Below are positions 1 through 11,410 of a stretch of 64,000 nucleotides of DNA, piece by piece. The DNA lies in assembly GCA_907163375.1 (NCBI GenBank), contig CAJQUW010011280.1, positions 558,001 through 622,000 on the forward strand, written 5' to 3'. Each line of letters begins with the position of its first letter. Position 1 is the stretch's first letter. The position numbers and the translations under genes were made by a program. The DNA is from Prostheceraeus crozeri. Its lineage: Eukaryota; Platyhelminthes; Polycladida; Euryleptidae. Under the pieces are notes generated by a model. The model had not been told where the DNA came from. It searched no databases and worked only from the letters and a program-made list of their open reading frames with translations.

Positions 1-1593
1 AATGAAGAAAATTGATTAATTACACGTTGACGCTATGAAAACGACGTATTACTGAGCATTTCACGTTCCATTGGTTCAAATCACAGCAATCTGATTATCA
101 AATATGTGATAATGATGTTTTGAAAACGAGAGAATGTTATTCATTTTTTCAAATGTTCCCTTGAATTAAACTCATCGCGTTAATTTGGTTTGAAAATGAC
201 GAGAAATGAAATAGTTGAATGAACCAGTAGATTTTGTTAAATCACGGAAAAATTATACTGTAGCTCGCAACTTTAGCCCTTACGAGGTATTCTCAATATC
301 ATCATCATATGACTACAACCAGTTCTAACGATGAATTCTAAAGAAGATGCTAACAAAATAATGCTAAGTTGATGGTTTATCGATTAATTGATGGCAGATG
401 ACAAACAACGAGTTTATCTGAGAATTTTATTGCAACTCTACAATGGTGTCAAGTGCCATTTAAGCAATGAATCAGTGTGCTTAATAAAATAATATCCTGG
501 TAACCCACATAAAAAAGCTAAAAAAGCTTCCTTTCTTCCATGAAATGACTCGGTGCTTTTTTCTATTCTCATTCATTGGCATTGAGCTTCTATCATTTTT
601 TTAAAGAGCGCGCTTATTCTAAGTTTCTCGCATGATCTGACCAACGATTGAACCATTAACAGTGATTAAGTGTCTGTAGCATGACCTGACTTTTGATTTA
701 ATATTTCTTCTTCAACACGGCATGAAATTCAATGCATTTGTGTCTTTAAATGTTCGACAACGCCATAGTTAATCACTCATTTAAATACTGTCTTATGACC
801 ATGATGACTGGTGTGAAAGAACTGTATTATTTTACTTCTAGAAATGTTGAATCATAGAAATTATAAACTAGCATTATTCTCAACTTTTACGAAATGCAAA
901 TAAAAGCAAGAGTCAATTAAAAAATCAATTAATCAATTATGAAATCAATTATTAATCAACCAGTAATAAAAGATGAATTAATGTTATTAATTAAAAAAAC
1001 AAGAAAGGTATATTGTCTTAACTTAACTGCTGAAAAGAAAATGATTTCTATAAGGTTTGTTATAGATGCGTATGCAGTCAAAGACAGCGGACACTGTATG
1101 CAGCTGGTAATAGATCCAGCCTGGCCATAGACCCCAGGCTTGGCGTGGATGGATCTCCATGTATGAAAACCAAAAATTTTGAAATATCCATGGATGTTGT
1201 AGAGTTTTTGAATATATATTTCTGCAAATTCTGCCGCGATTGTTTCAAGCGTATTATTAAGAAAACATGCCTTCACAAATTATGGCTAACTTCATGATAA
1301 ATCACTAAATTATGGCAGCAAAAGTGAAAGGGCAGCAACCAATGTGAACAGAGATAGAAGTCAGCCTTACCGGTGTTATGCTATTCATATTCTCCATTCA
1401 CTTATATTCACCCGGAAAGTTAAAAGCTTAGATTGATTTTACGGGCCGGAAGTTGAACTGTAAAACATAATCACGCCATACAGTTTCTCCATATAATCAG
1501 CTACCTCCGCCGGGTGGAAGCTGAAAGTATGCATTCATTTTATCCTCTAGAAAATTCGTGAATATTATCATCATGTGCACTAGACGGTCCAGA
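1..1593. other. AT-rich stretch, no supported feature
   Basis: I see only short chance open frames here and no repeat, splice-flanked exon or RNA gene. The GC level rises slightly around 1430-1520 but without a coherent frame. Confidence 0.5.
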
Positions 1594-1601
1594 CCATAGA
1601 A
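1594..1601. repeat. Target-site duplication, left copy
   Basis: CCATAGAA, matched exactly at 2402-2409 on the other side of the 800-bp element. It gives the insertion boundaries to the base. Confidence 0.85.
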
Positions 1602-2401
1602 CAGTGTTGTATGCGGTCATGATTTTTTGACCGATATCACGGTCACGGTCATGAGCGCAGAATTTTTCAAAAATGGTCACGGTCATGGTCACGGTCATTT
1701 TTAGCAGTCATTATAAAGTAAACACATAAATTAACCTGTCAACCGAAAGCGAAAAGTTTTGGAGATTCGACAGGTTATTTGTATTTGACTTTCGTAAATC
1801 TTCCCATAAACAATTCATTCAGTGAAACCGTAAAGTGAATAAATAGGCTTAGAAGATGAGAGTAATATCATCACGGGGTTGAATGCAATAATATTTTCAT
1901 TGTTAGTCTATAGAAGCTATAAAACTTGTAACATTCAAATAATGGTTCAAGCAGCTATAGGCTATTTTTACACTGAAAACTCTACTTCCGCCTTGCATAT
2001 TCGCATCTAGGCCCCATAGAAACACCGTACCTGTACATGATTTTAATTGCTTGAGTGAATAATTGTAGCAGAAGATCTGAATTTTCATATGCAACAGGAA
2101 TTAATAAAATCGACAGTCCTAACGGAATCTACAGCGACCCGCGTCCTTTTTCTGATCTAATTTTCCTAGTATTAAGTAAATACAAGAGAGCATGTATGGA
2201 CCAGGAATGTAATGCTTTTTTTATGCATTCATTTTTATGGAATTCATAACCACCATCGGCAGCAAAATGTATTCATTTTTATATATTGTTTACCTGAGTT
2301 GATCATTTTTTCACATGAACGCTAAAATGACCGCAGCAGATATGCGCTCACGATCGCATTCATGCCGCGGTCACAAAAAATGACCGCGGACATAAACACT
2401 G
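1602..2401. mobile_element. Non-autonomous hAT-type DNA transposon (800 bp) with perfect 8-bp target duplication
   Basis: The element starts CAGTGTT and ends AACACTG, and both ends carry GCGGTCAT/ATGACCGC and TTTTTTG...GACCG subterminal words in inverted orientation. The same 8-bp word CCATAGAA lies directly outside each end (1594-1601 and 2402-2409), which is the target-site duplication expected of hAT transposases. The left end has several copies of GGTCACGGTCAT, the sort of subterminal repeats hAT transposases bind. No transposase-like frame survives inside, so it would need a transposase supplied elsewhere. The family-level call (hAT) rests on the CAGTG terminus plus the 8-bp duplication; the precise family is not known. 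Confidence 0.85.
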
Positions 2402-2409
2402 CCATAGAA
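2402..2409. repeat. Target-site duplication, right copy
   Basis: CCATAGAA, identical to 1594-1601. The empty site would have carried one copy. Confidence 0.85.
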
Positions 2410-2641
2410 ATAAATGCCACTAAAACCTCTAGAACGGAAATGTAGTTTCTTGCAATGCATAATAACATATTCCTAAGTAATAGCACAAGGCATAGGGGTT
2501 TGCAGAATAGTATTCAACGCATTTCTATGGTCCATATAGAAAAGCTGACCATCATCACTCAGTGAGCAGGTGAATAATTAACATTCACTTTAGAATATAA
2601 GAGGGTACAATTGTGTCAATTATTCGCATCTTTGTCAAGTC

Positions 2642-3194
2642 ATGGAATTTACTGATGGTCATGTCAGGGAATACTTAACAAATAGGACATATCCAGACGG
2701 CCTTCGAAGGTGAACTGTGGAGCAAAGCTTCGAAGTACTCAATATTCAACGGTCAGCTCTGCTATCAAGTGAAGGAGAAATTGGTCAACTCCAAAAGAGA
2801 ACGACATTCGGAGGTTCATCATGTGCTGTTCAACGATGCAGAGAAGGAGGCCGCCCTGAATGAGCTACACGGTGGGAGAACAGGAGGTGGCCATTTGGGT
2901 CAGAGAACGACTGGAAATGGAACATGTTAGTTTATTTATATCTTTTGAACATCATTCGTGGTGGGAGATCGTGTCCGTCATAGAAATAAAAAACGTGACG
3001 ATCGAAAAGATGGTGACATGACAACCATTTGGTGAAGCAAAATGTACACTGTTCATGTGAATAAAGGCAGGGCCGTTTATATTCTGAAAGATGAGAACGG
3101 TGTTGTCCTGAAGAAAAGTGTCAGTGGTTGTCACCCAAAGAAGTTATTGATTAGCTTGCCAAACGTTCTTTCTAATAAATGTATAATTGGATGA
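2642..3194 (+). pseudogene. Internally deleted integrase relic (Gypsy/Ginger type)
   Basis: Two blocks of integrase-like protein lie on the plus strand. The first (2642-2930) resembles the N-terminal zinc-binding (H2C2) region: a short lead frame (2642-2713) breaks off at a TGA, then a shifted frame (2709-2930) carries LYHG-like spacing with the signature GGGHLG near its end. The second (2955-3194) resembles the integrase C-terminal region: it starts FVVGDRV, then RKDG, then a W followed at once by a TGA stop (3033-3035), then VYILKDENG and a SVSG-type ending. The whole catalytic core with its acidic residues, which normally separates these blocks by well over 100 residues, is missing and only about 25 bp lie between them. 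So it is a dead copy: one frameshift, one stop and one large deletion. It could derive from an LTR retrotransposon or from a Ginger-type DNA transposon; the sequence does not decide. Confidence 0.7.
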
Positions 3195-4045
3195 ATAATC
3201 CTGAACTGAAATGAGAGCTGTGGTGAGAAAGGGGATAATAAAGAGCACAAGATTGTGAAAAAATCTGGGAGAATATTAGAAAAGGAAGAAGTACGCTACA
3301 AAATTGAACACTAAGTTTCTCCCCGGAAAATGAATAAAACCATATATATTTTCCGATCGGAAACTGTGTGTAGGGGAAAGTGAATACCATAACACCGGCC
3401 CAACCGACCTTTTTAGGCCGGCTTCTTTTGATCCTGTGTACAGAGCTGTTATTATTTTTGAAGAAACTGTTATCATCATGTGTACATACAGGTGAACATA
3501 GCAGTCGGATGAATTTTGCATTTTCTGATTGTTGTAATGAGCACATGCACTTTCAGAGTGTCCTATAGGTTGTAGACCTTTATTTGTAGATGATTCCGAC
3601 ATGCGTGAATAGTGGTTGCAAATTGAATGCGAATATAGTGATATCCAATCAGTCAATCACAACAACGATTTCATGAAGACGAATGCGTTATCGAATACAG
3701 CAACCGAGAAAATTTGATAACCGTGAGTTATATTGGTCAGTCCACGTGATACATCACTTTCGTCATACATGCAACTTCTTCGGTTGAACTTCTCTTCCAA
3801 TAAAACTGAATCTGATTCATGAGATAGTTTTTGCTGATAATATCGCAAAGAAGATATCCATCATCTTGCACAGCCTCACATATTGCATTGGGGGTAGCAG
3901 CATGGACCGCGGAAGTGGGGGGGGGCAGGGGAGGCCAGGCCGAAAAATTTGCCGGGGCCACATGTGCATTTGGCCCCCCCTCAAATTTGAGCTGTCAAAA
4001 TATTCATCTTAATGATAATTTGCAATCTAATTCTTTATTATCTAT

Positions 4046-4262
4046 TCAATAAGTACAAAGTCGGGAGATGAAACGAGTCCCACTTGAATTAACAGATTTT
4101 CTCCTCATCAACTCAGCGAGTTCTGACGCAAAAAAGTCGACAAAGTGCTTTCCAATCCGTGCGACCCATGGACCGTCTACCCACATGTGTAGTGGTTTGC
4201 TCATTGGAATGCCTACAGCATGTGCTAGCTATTCGATTCGCTCTCGAAGGTATCTTATATGT
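4046..4262 (-). pseudogene. Degenerate coding fragment inside the 2.2-kb hAT element
   Basis: Read on the minus strand, one frame is open for about 70 codons apart from a single TAG, with protein-like composition; a representative stretch is HMWVDGPWVARIGKHFVDFF. It may be a remnant of the element's transposase, but I do not recognise a named domain. The nested element at 4294 lies just upstream and would have separated it from the rest of its frame. Confidence 0.35.
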
Positions 4263-4293
4263 CGTTGGATAACTTATGCATCAAAGCATAGAC

Positions 4294-4989
4294 AAGTGGT
4301 TCTCAACATTGCATGGTCTGTGGCTCCCTTCCCAGCCATTCGACTTTCCGTGGGCCTCTGCTTAATATCTGATAGCAATTCATTTCTCATTCAACTTCTT
4401 TGTTACTACTTTCTCCAAGTTTCTTCAACCCTTACAATTACATTAATTTACTTAAATTGTGCCGCTATAAATTAAGCACAGAGTACCGATATTCTGAACA
4501 AACTGGAGTTGAAGCAAATAATCAAGCACGAGTTTGATTTGTTTCTGGCTTCATTATTGATTACAGCAATTGATTTGTAGCAGATAGATAGTAAAATGTA
4601 CAATAGTTGTGCTCAATCAAAAATAACCAACAAGATGGTGAATTAGGCATAATAAATCAAATACACAGTAAAAAACATCGATCAGAGATTCAGTGTGACA
4701 TCTTTTCTTGCCTTATTAGTACGAATTTTTGATGCTCGGTTATGTACTCGAAGCAGAAAAATGCGTTGTAAAGCAAAAGTTTCTGATTGTTCTTTTACCC
4801 AATGATGCTCAAACAACATCCTTATTCTATTTATATTAGTGTCCCATGCGACTCTCTGACGGGAAGTAGCCTAACCTGGGAATTATCATGCTGACAGACA
4901 CAACAACTGTATGTGCTCTTCTTGTGGCCCCCAACCAATGGTCTCGTGCCTCACTAAGTGGGCCATGGACCCCCGGTTGAGAGCCACTG
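4294..4989. mobile_element. Nested non-autonomous hAT element (Charlie-like ends)
   Basis: The left end reads AAGTGGTTCTCAAC and the right end GGTTGAGAGCCACTG, matching the widespread CAGTGGTTCTCAACC terminus of hAT-Charlie-like elements. The flanks are GCATAGAC (4286-4293) and GGATAGAC (4990-4997), seven of eight identical, as expected for an aged 8-bp target duplication. It lies wholly inside the 3901-6116 element, so it is the younger insertion of the two. No coding frame is seen. Confidence 0.75.
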
Positions 4990-6124
4990 GGATAGACTAT
5001 GGTTGACTTCTATTGTGTCGTGCACATATAACAGATTTTGTTAACCGCTCAGCGGATTTTCTGCACTTTGACTTGAATTCACGGTAAGTAAAATTCATTA
5101 TGAAATGATGAAATTAGTGTTTTCACACTCAAGGTCGGTGGTACAATGCGGTATAGAGTAGCCTCATCAGCGGTTCCAGAACCCCAGTCGCTGTGTGGTT
5201 CCTGGAAATAGTTACGACTAAACCTCCAAGATAGATGAACGACGACAAGTGTTCTCTTCCAAGTGTGTGTGATCTTTTTTCGTGCGAAATATAAAGTTAT
5301 ACGCAAACAAACACTTGTTTATAATAATCAAAATCAGTATGAGATTATATTACTACTACACTATTACACTAGCACTTACTAGTATTATTGAAATTTTGAA
5401 TAGGCTGTTTGCTTTTTCTTTCATTTCATTTAACATGGAAATAAAGTATAATGTTGTAGTAGAGAAGTGAGATATCTCTAAAATTTATACAATGAATTGA
5501 TTTTTTAAGATGATCGATGAACTACAGTAATTTCAATTAGACATGTGATACAACTATGTTACTTCTAACAGAGCATTGGTGCCACTTATATTTCACATGA
5601 AATATGTTCACTTTGATCAACAGATTTTGTCTATCAATTCATCGAATTACATACATCTGAAAATTCTATCTATGTCTGTGATTTATAAGAAGTTTTCATG
5701 ATTTTACTTTGCACTATGACCATAAATCAGAGAAAATAAATAAAAATACTGGTGTAGATCAATGATGCTTACATTGCGATTGCGAAAAATGTTTATAAAC
5801 ACTCTAAACCAGCACCTCCTAAATCACACAACTGATGAGACACATTCCGTAATAATAAAAAAAAAAAAAAAAAAAGCAGCGTTTTAAGGCTAGCGCAGTA
5901 TGTTTTTGTTATTCTCTTTATTATGTCAGCATTCAATTTCACACCTAAAAAAAAAAAGTGTGTGTGTGTCGCGATGCAGATTTCGATTTTCTTCGATTTT
6001 AGGAGGTGACAGTTTACAGTGAACAGCATCTTTTATGTCTATACAATCTTACTGTGATAAAGCATTATACAAAATTTATGGCCCCCCCCTCGTGAAAAAT
6101 TGTTCCGCGGGCCCTGGGTAGCAG

Positions 6125-7341
6125 TACTAATACTCCACAATATTGTGATCAAACTTGTGATTCTTGCATATATACATTAACTGCGAGTATAAGAGCCCCT
6201 GTATCCTTAAGTGCAGAATCCTCTTATATTATAGAGCTCTCTAAGCATGCCAATGAGTCTGTTTTCATGATGTACGATATTCCAATCGAAATTCAAAATG
6301 GAGGCCTTAGGCAGTCTTCTTCTTGTTTGAATTTTTGGCCGCTTAATTGCGCTTCGACATTGTAAATTTGGCGAGCAAGTGCGTAAGAATTCAATTGCTA
6401 TCACACTAAGAGACGAGATCCATCCTAACTCTGTCGTTTTCCGTTCCCTTGACTCCTTAGTTTCACCGTGGTCGAAAATCATCTGCGTCGCCTCTATCAT
6501 TGCTCGGAGGGGATTGTAATTTTCTCTCCTAGCTTGCTCGGCCTATAATTCTCATCATGCATACATACGCCGGCGGGTCCGAATTGTGTTTTCCCATGTA
6601 ATTGAGCAATAAGTTTAATTATCCGACGTTAGGCGGTTGTCCTGCCTTTAATTGCAACTTACTCTGTATGCTGTTGGCGAAAAATCTAGTTTTCGAGAAA
6701 ATCCAAAATTCTGTTTTAGTGCTTCATGTTTTTCTTCAATATATCAACTAGACATTTCTTGACGTCTGTCAAATGTGATATCAACGAAACGATAACAGTA
6801 CATTTGGAGGAAAGGTAAAAATATGAACTGATTGAAAACAGTGAGTGCAGGTTCAAATTAATCAATTGCATAACTTGTCGATTATTGTTGAATAAATTCA
6901 TACACCAGACTGAGCAATGTTGAGACAATTGCCAGTATGAAATCTGCCCAGTGAGAAACAACATCACCCTTTGTAGGGTAAATTAAGCAGAAAGAAATTC
7001 ATAATTCAAAGCAGTATCTGGCGAAGTGCCTGAGGCTTGCAGTGAGTTCCAAGTCCTTTGGTCTCAATTAATAACGACAACGCCCCTTAAATTATGGTTG
7101 ATTTGTCCTTGTCATCTGGCACAAAATTAGCTTCGCATGACATTCAAATTTAAGACAATGTTTTTATGAAACAAGCACTGATACTAATACTTGGCCTGTC
7201 AAATTTGATATCTAATCGGTCGACGGATAGAGCTCTCCATTTATGAATGATTGACGGCTATTGGTACCTTAATGTTAATACGTGTGCACCTTTTACATAT
7301 CAATGTGAAACAGTTCCTCTTCTCCGATATCCATGTAATTG
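6125..7341. other. No firmly supported gene; one 97-codon minus-strand frame
   Basis: The only frame of note runs on the minus strand from 6500 to 6207 (ATG start in the context GCAATGA). It has no recognisable domain and no splice context that I can defend, so I do not call it a gene. The rest is AT-rich. Confidence 0.3.
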
Positions 7342-7448
7342 GTACACATTTAATACTTAAGAAAACCAATCTCGGATTCGAAATGTAACAAAAGCATATA
7401 ATAAAATTTCGAATCCGAGATTGGTTTTCTTAAGTACTAAATGTGTAC
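7342..7448. repeat. Near-perfect 43-bp inverted repeat (hairpin)
   Basis: The arms 7342-7384 and 7406-7448 are reverse complements over 43 bp with a single mismatch, separated by a 21-base spacer. The inner arm ends read GGATTCGAAAT and ATTTCGAATCC. A looser extension (ATGTAA outside the left arm, TTACAT outside the right) follows after a few unpaired bases. Such identity between arms suggests recent origin or strong constraint. It could be a small foldback element or a hairpin precursor RNA; no mature product can be assigned from sequence. Confidence 0.8.
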
Positions 7449-9280
7449 AAGTTTTACATATAAACACTGAAATCTTGGGAGTCGACTTAGCGCAGCAACA
7501 TATTATGATAAACAAATGACAAATAAGCAGGTCCAATTCATATACAATGTGTAGCCTACAGATGTGTTATAGTAAAGAAAAGCTGGTGTTCTAGTATTTT
7601 GGCTATTTGGAATATGCAAGTACTGTACCCAAATTTGAAATATGCAAGTACTGCACCCAATATTAGCATTCATGAAACAGAGCATATGACCCGATATTTG
7701 TATTCAACCTATTCTGCATCATTTTTTAAGAAAAATACAACCGCCATTCGCCTAGAAAGTTATCTGCTATGCACACTATATCCCACCATTTCTCATTACC
7801 CATATAGCTAATTATTCTAATTATTAATTATTATACTAATTATTCTTAACCAATAAATTCGAATTATAAAAATCCTGTCAAATTTTGATACCTGAATTAC
7901 TTTCGGGCATGTACTTCAAGAACATATGGAAGGCTGATTATCCCTGATTACCATTCTCGCCATCACTAACTTACCAACCTTCCGCGTTTGGAGGTATGAA
8001 CTCGGAAGAGGTTTAAATAAGGAGTCTTGCAAAGATGATGACCACAAAACGAAGAAAGAATAGAGAAGAACTTTCTACGCCAGCGAAAGGCTCAATGATT
8101 GCATGCAGGTCTCGCTCTCCCCCAACAGAACTTTAAAATAAAATATTAAGGCACCTATGAACAAGTTTACATCATGCTCAACTGAGATCTCAATTAGGAG
8201 TTAAAATATGGCGCTTCTTAAAAGCATTATTAAAACCGCGGTTATTATAAAAAATTTCTCGAAAAATGAATTAAAGAAATATGTCTGAAAACATGCCTAT
8301 AAACAAATTTTTACAGTGCTCATGGCGTGGTGGAAAACTCTTGTTTCATTGAGGGCAGCTTTAAATCCGTCAAGGAAAACAATGAACAAAAAACCAAGGA
8401 CAGTGGACCACAAGACCAAAGACTGTAAACTCGCGTGAAATTTGGAAACAGAAATCCGGGGTAGCACATATCTTCTAAGAGAATAGAAATTATTCAATAT
8501 CTTCATTGAGGACTAAATAATGAGTTGTTTACAAAATTTTAACATGCAGAGTCTTTAAAAAATGCGGTTTTTCAAATACATAATTAAAAACCTGCTTTTT
8601 TTAAAAGCGGTTGTGAAGCTGTGTTTTAAAGCTATCACTTTGTCCCTTTGGCGATGCAGTTATTCAATTGATATCTGAAACTTCTTTATTTAATAAAATT
8701 CAGCATCTGGTTATTGTCTTGTGTTAACGTGTATATGAGGAAATTAAGACTATCGCATGGATGCTCACTTGCTAGTGACTATCGAATTCATGCATAAAAA
8801 GAACACTTATGTACAAATGCTTACAAAAGCTGCTATCAAAGCAAATATTCATCATTTTGCAAAAGGAGATCAGAAATCACTTGTCATTATTTGAAATGAT
8901 CTGCATTGTAATAAATAACGGCATATTTTTTGAAACTGAGAAAGCACATCTTAAAGCATTTTTGTTATTTAACCTCACTCAGGACTATGCGTCTGTTCGG
9001 TATGCGGTGGCACTATAATCCTTTCCTTATGTTGTCAAACGGGGAACTCATTGATTAAAAATATTCGCCAATAGTTAAGCAGTTATTTCTCTTGAAGTAT
9101 GAATTCATATTTCCCTTCCTTGGGAGGCTCTCTAAAATTAATAGGAAATCTTCATGAACGTTCATGAGCAACGAGTGAATTCTTTACTTAAACATGAATT
9201 ATATCTTCTGATCAGTTCGCAACCCCATTTACTACAAAAAGCTCGTGCTCATGGTCGCATATGCATCATCTGGAACTTTG
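7449..9280. other. AT-rich stretch with no supported gene
   Basis: Contains TTAATTATT-type low-complexity sequence near 7810-7860 and short chance frames. Nothing else can be supported. Confidence 0.4.
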
Positions 9281-9294
9281 TGATCAACGGTGTA

Positions 9295-9767
9295 CACTGT
9301 AAACCGCTGACATGACAATTGACAGACATTTATCCTACAAAATCTATTTTGTCGGTCATTGTTAGTTCTTGTATACAAGAATAATGTATACAATCATCCT
9401 ATAGGATGATTGCCACTGAACACCTGCAATATCTGACAAAATGCGACAAATTGAATAGCAATGAATTATGGCTTAAATTTTATCAAAAATGTTGGTAATT
9501 AATTAAATTCATTAATTAAATGTCAAAATAAATCATAGTTTTGCCACACAATAATACATATTGCCCACAAGTCAAGCAATCACTAATCGAAAAGATCAAT
9601 CAATATTCAACAGTTTTTGTTTAGTTAATTTGCATACAAAGCATCTGTTTTGATGTCGGTGGAGAATCTACAAATTCGTCGGATATCACAGGATATTGGA
9701 GATGACAATCGTCGGTTGATTTTGTCAGTACTTTTGTAGGATAATTGTCGGTCTACGGTTTACAGTG
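9295..9767. mobile_element. Palindrome-rich terminal-inverted-repeat element (MITE-like)
   Basis: The ends CACTGTAAACCG (9295) and CGGTTTACAGTG (9767) are inverse, and a second inverted block follows inside (TATCCTACAAAA on the left, TTTTGTAGGATA on the right). Similarity may extend outward (ATCAAC before the left end, GTTGAT after the right), so the true boundaries and the target duplication are uncertain. Two perfect palindromes lie inside: TTCTTGTATACAAGAA at 9366-9381 and a 22-bp palindrome at 9391-9412 with half-site CAATCATCCTA. No coding frame. It is most likely a non-autonomous DNA transposon of unknown superfamily. Confidence 0.7.
9391..9412. repeat. Perfect 22-bp palindrome
   Basis: Half-site CAATCATCCTA followed directly by its exact complement, no spacer. 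It sits 10 bases after another perfect 16-bp palindrome, near the left side of the 473-bp element. Confidence 0.9.
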
Positions 9768-10859
9768 AGCACAAAAGTTGATATTTATGTAAATAGTAGG
9801 CCCTATGTACTTAATGGAATATCTTTGTACCACTGTACAGACTTCTGTGAATCAGGTGGCCCGATGGCCAGGCCTGGTCGGACTCGAAAATAATTTTCCA
9901 TTTATGCGCGGTAATTGTGAAAGTCAATATATCATGGCATTGGTGCATGGGAAAATCGTGATGCAAATCACATGGCATTGAGGCCCATTAAGTGAATAGC
10001 AGGCATTCCAGTTGGGTTCTTACAAACATATGCACGAACCACGCGAGATGGATAATAAAAATGATTAAAATTATAATGCAACCATAAACGTAAATTATCT
10101 AATTCAAGTGTTTTCCTCGCGCCACAAAATTTGACAGGTCGTCTCTTCTTCCGTTTGACTAGAAGGGAAGCATTGGAACATGTAACGTAAATGAAATGGC
10201 ACAATCTGCTGACACAATACCATAGCAATCGAACAATGAGCAGCCAGTTCAACATTAAACACGCCAAATTGTGCAAAGTTTCAGTGACTGTTATCAACCG
10301 GATCACACAGCAAAGAGACACAGACGATGTCAAGCTCCACAGAGAAGTTTGTGAACGTTTTTTCGTGCGCCTGCTAACTTTTTTAAAATGATCGGAGGGC
10401 CCAACATTATCGAGAAAACTTTTGCGAATAGTTCTGAATTTTTCGAATCTGAAGGAATCGTGGCGATCAGATCATTTTGAAGGAATTCAGAGCTATCCGC
10501 AAGCGACGCACGACTATTTTTCCTATCTCTGCAAGGTATTAGGAATTTCTTTTTGCCCACTTAATAGGTTCCTCGATGTGCCATCTGTTTAAATCAGTTT
10601 GCACTTCTAGCAAAGTGATACTATTAAACAATCTAATTCTGTGCCTCGTACTATACAATGTAGAGTCTCAGAATGATGATGATCGGTAATTAAATGACCG
10701 AAAGATACATCGATAAAGCTGAATAGGTCAGTGGTCACGTTTTACTTCTAAACATGTCATCTTCACAATTTGTACTGAGTCGAATAGACTACGGCTTTTG
10801 AATGAATTGAATATGACTATCACTTGGTACCATCAACAATCATACACTGCCAACCATTC
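9768..10859. other. No supported gene; decayed coding-like stretch at 10190-10560
   Basis: Both strands have open frames at 10191-10391 (plus) and 10330-10560 (minus) with fairly protein-like composition, but neither shows a domain I recognise, and they overlap antisense. This may be an old transposon coding remnant. Confidence 0.3.
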
Positions 10860-11410
10860 ACAGCTTTTGGCGAAAATCTTGTTTTTTGTATTTGACACAA
10901 TTGGGGAAACTGCCGTGCCAACAGGACCGGGCGAAACTGGACTATCGCAATTTTAATGGAGAGAACAATATGGAAATGCAAACATTTCACAGAAAGCGTA
11001 GGCCATGACACTGAGTTTCGCAATATGTTATTTGAAACAGTAAAGTCCGAGACTTTTAAAGTTGTTGGAGATGATCGGCTCCATTGAGTTGCTGACATCA
11101 TTCTGACTTGGCAATCGCAGGACTCGACGTTGGATCTGGTCTAGAAGTTTGAGGTCATTTCGAGAACCCCAGACCACACAGGAAAAAGGTATCCCATTTG
11201 TGTGCGGATTCATTCTTTGTAGGTAGCGAAGACCACAGAATCAGGAGGGCAGAATACAACTTGTCGGAGAGCTCCCATTTGTTGGCTGCATCTTATGGCG
11301 ATCTTCTTGATGTGGTCACCCCAAGACAGTCCAACGATAAACAGTCTGTGCTCAAGTTGTTGTTCACCGAAGTAAATGGGAAGATGGCATAGATACATGT
11401 GCTTCATTAT
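10860..11410 (-). pseudogene. Decayed LINE (non-LTR retrotransposon) reverse-transcriptase C-terminal fragment
   Basis: On the minus strand the frame 11407-11210 carries LSWGDHIKKIAIRCSQQMG followed by ALRQVVF and a TYKE ending, which is the linker after the reverse-transcriptase domain of jockey/CR1-like LINEs (pattern LSW..HI..I..R....LGAL). The frame then shifts, and 11213-11028 continues with VVWGSRNDLKLLDQIQRRVLRL, matching the usual VW...L..L..IQRRALRL. A third decayed frame continues to about 10860. Several frameshifts and a missing 5' part make it dead. No AAT-type tail was found at its 3' side, so the end is approximate. Confidence 0.75.

Larger units (their letters stand above)
3901..6116. 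mobile_element. hAT-type DNA transposon, 2.2 kb, decayed, with nested insertion
   Basis: The left end reads CATGGACCGCGGAA and the right end is the inverse of CAGGGCCCGCGGAA (12 of 14 match). An identical 8-bp word, GGTAGCAG, flanks both ends (3893-3900 and 6117-6124). Both ends also carry a G/C homopolymer tract (about 9 G at 3916-3924 and 8 C at 6081-6088) followed by AAATTT-like words in inverted order. Such a terminus with an 8-bp duplication is typical of hAT elements. The inside holds a decayed minus-strand coding fragment (4046-4262), a 19-bp poly(A) run at about 5857 and a second hAT-like element at 4294-4989. No intact transposase is present. Confidence 0.75.

Noticed and set aside
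5087-5092. GTAAGT after a short frame near 5040-5086
   Set aside because: No convincing start or acceptor, and it lies inside the 2.2-kb hAT element.
8199-8640. Possible inverted-repeat element with AAAACCGC / GCGGTTTT words
   Set aside because: The matches are short and the flanks do not align or show a target duplication.
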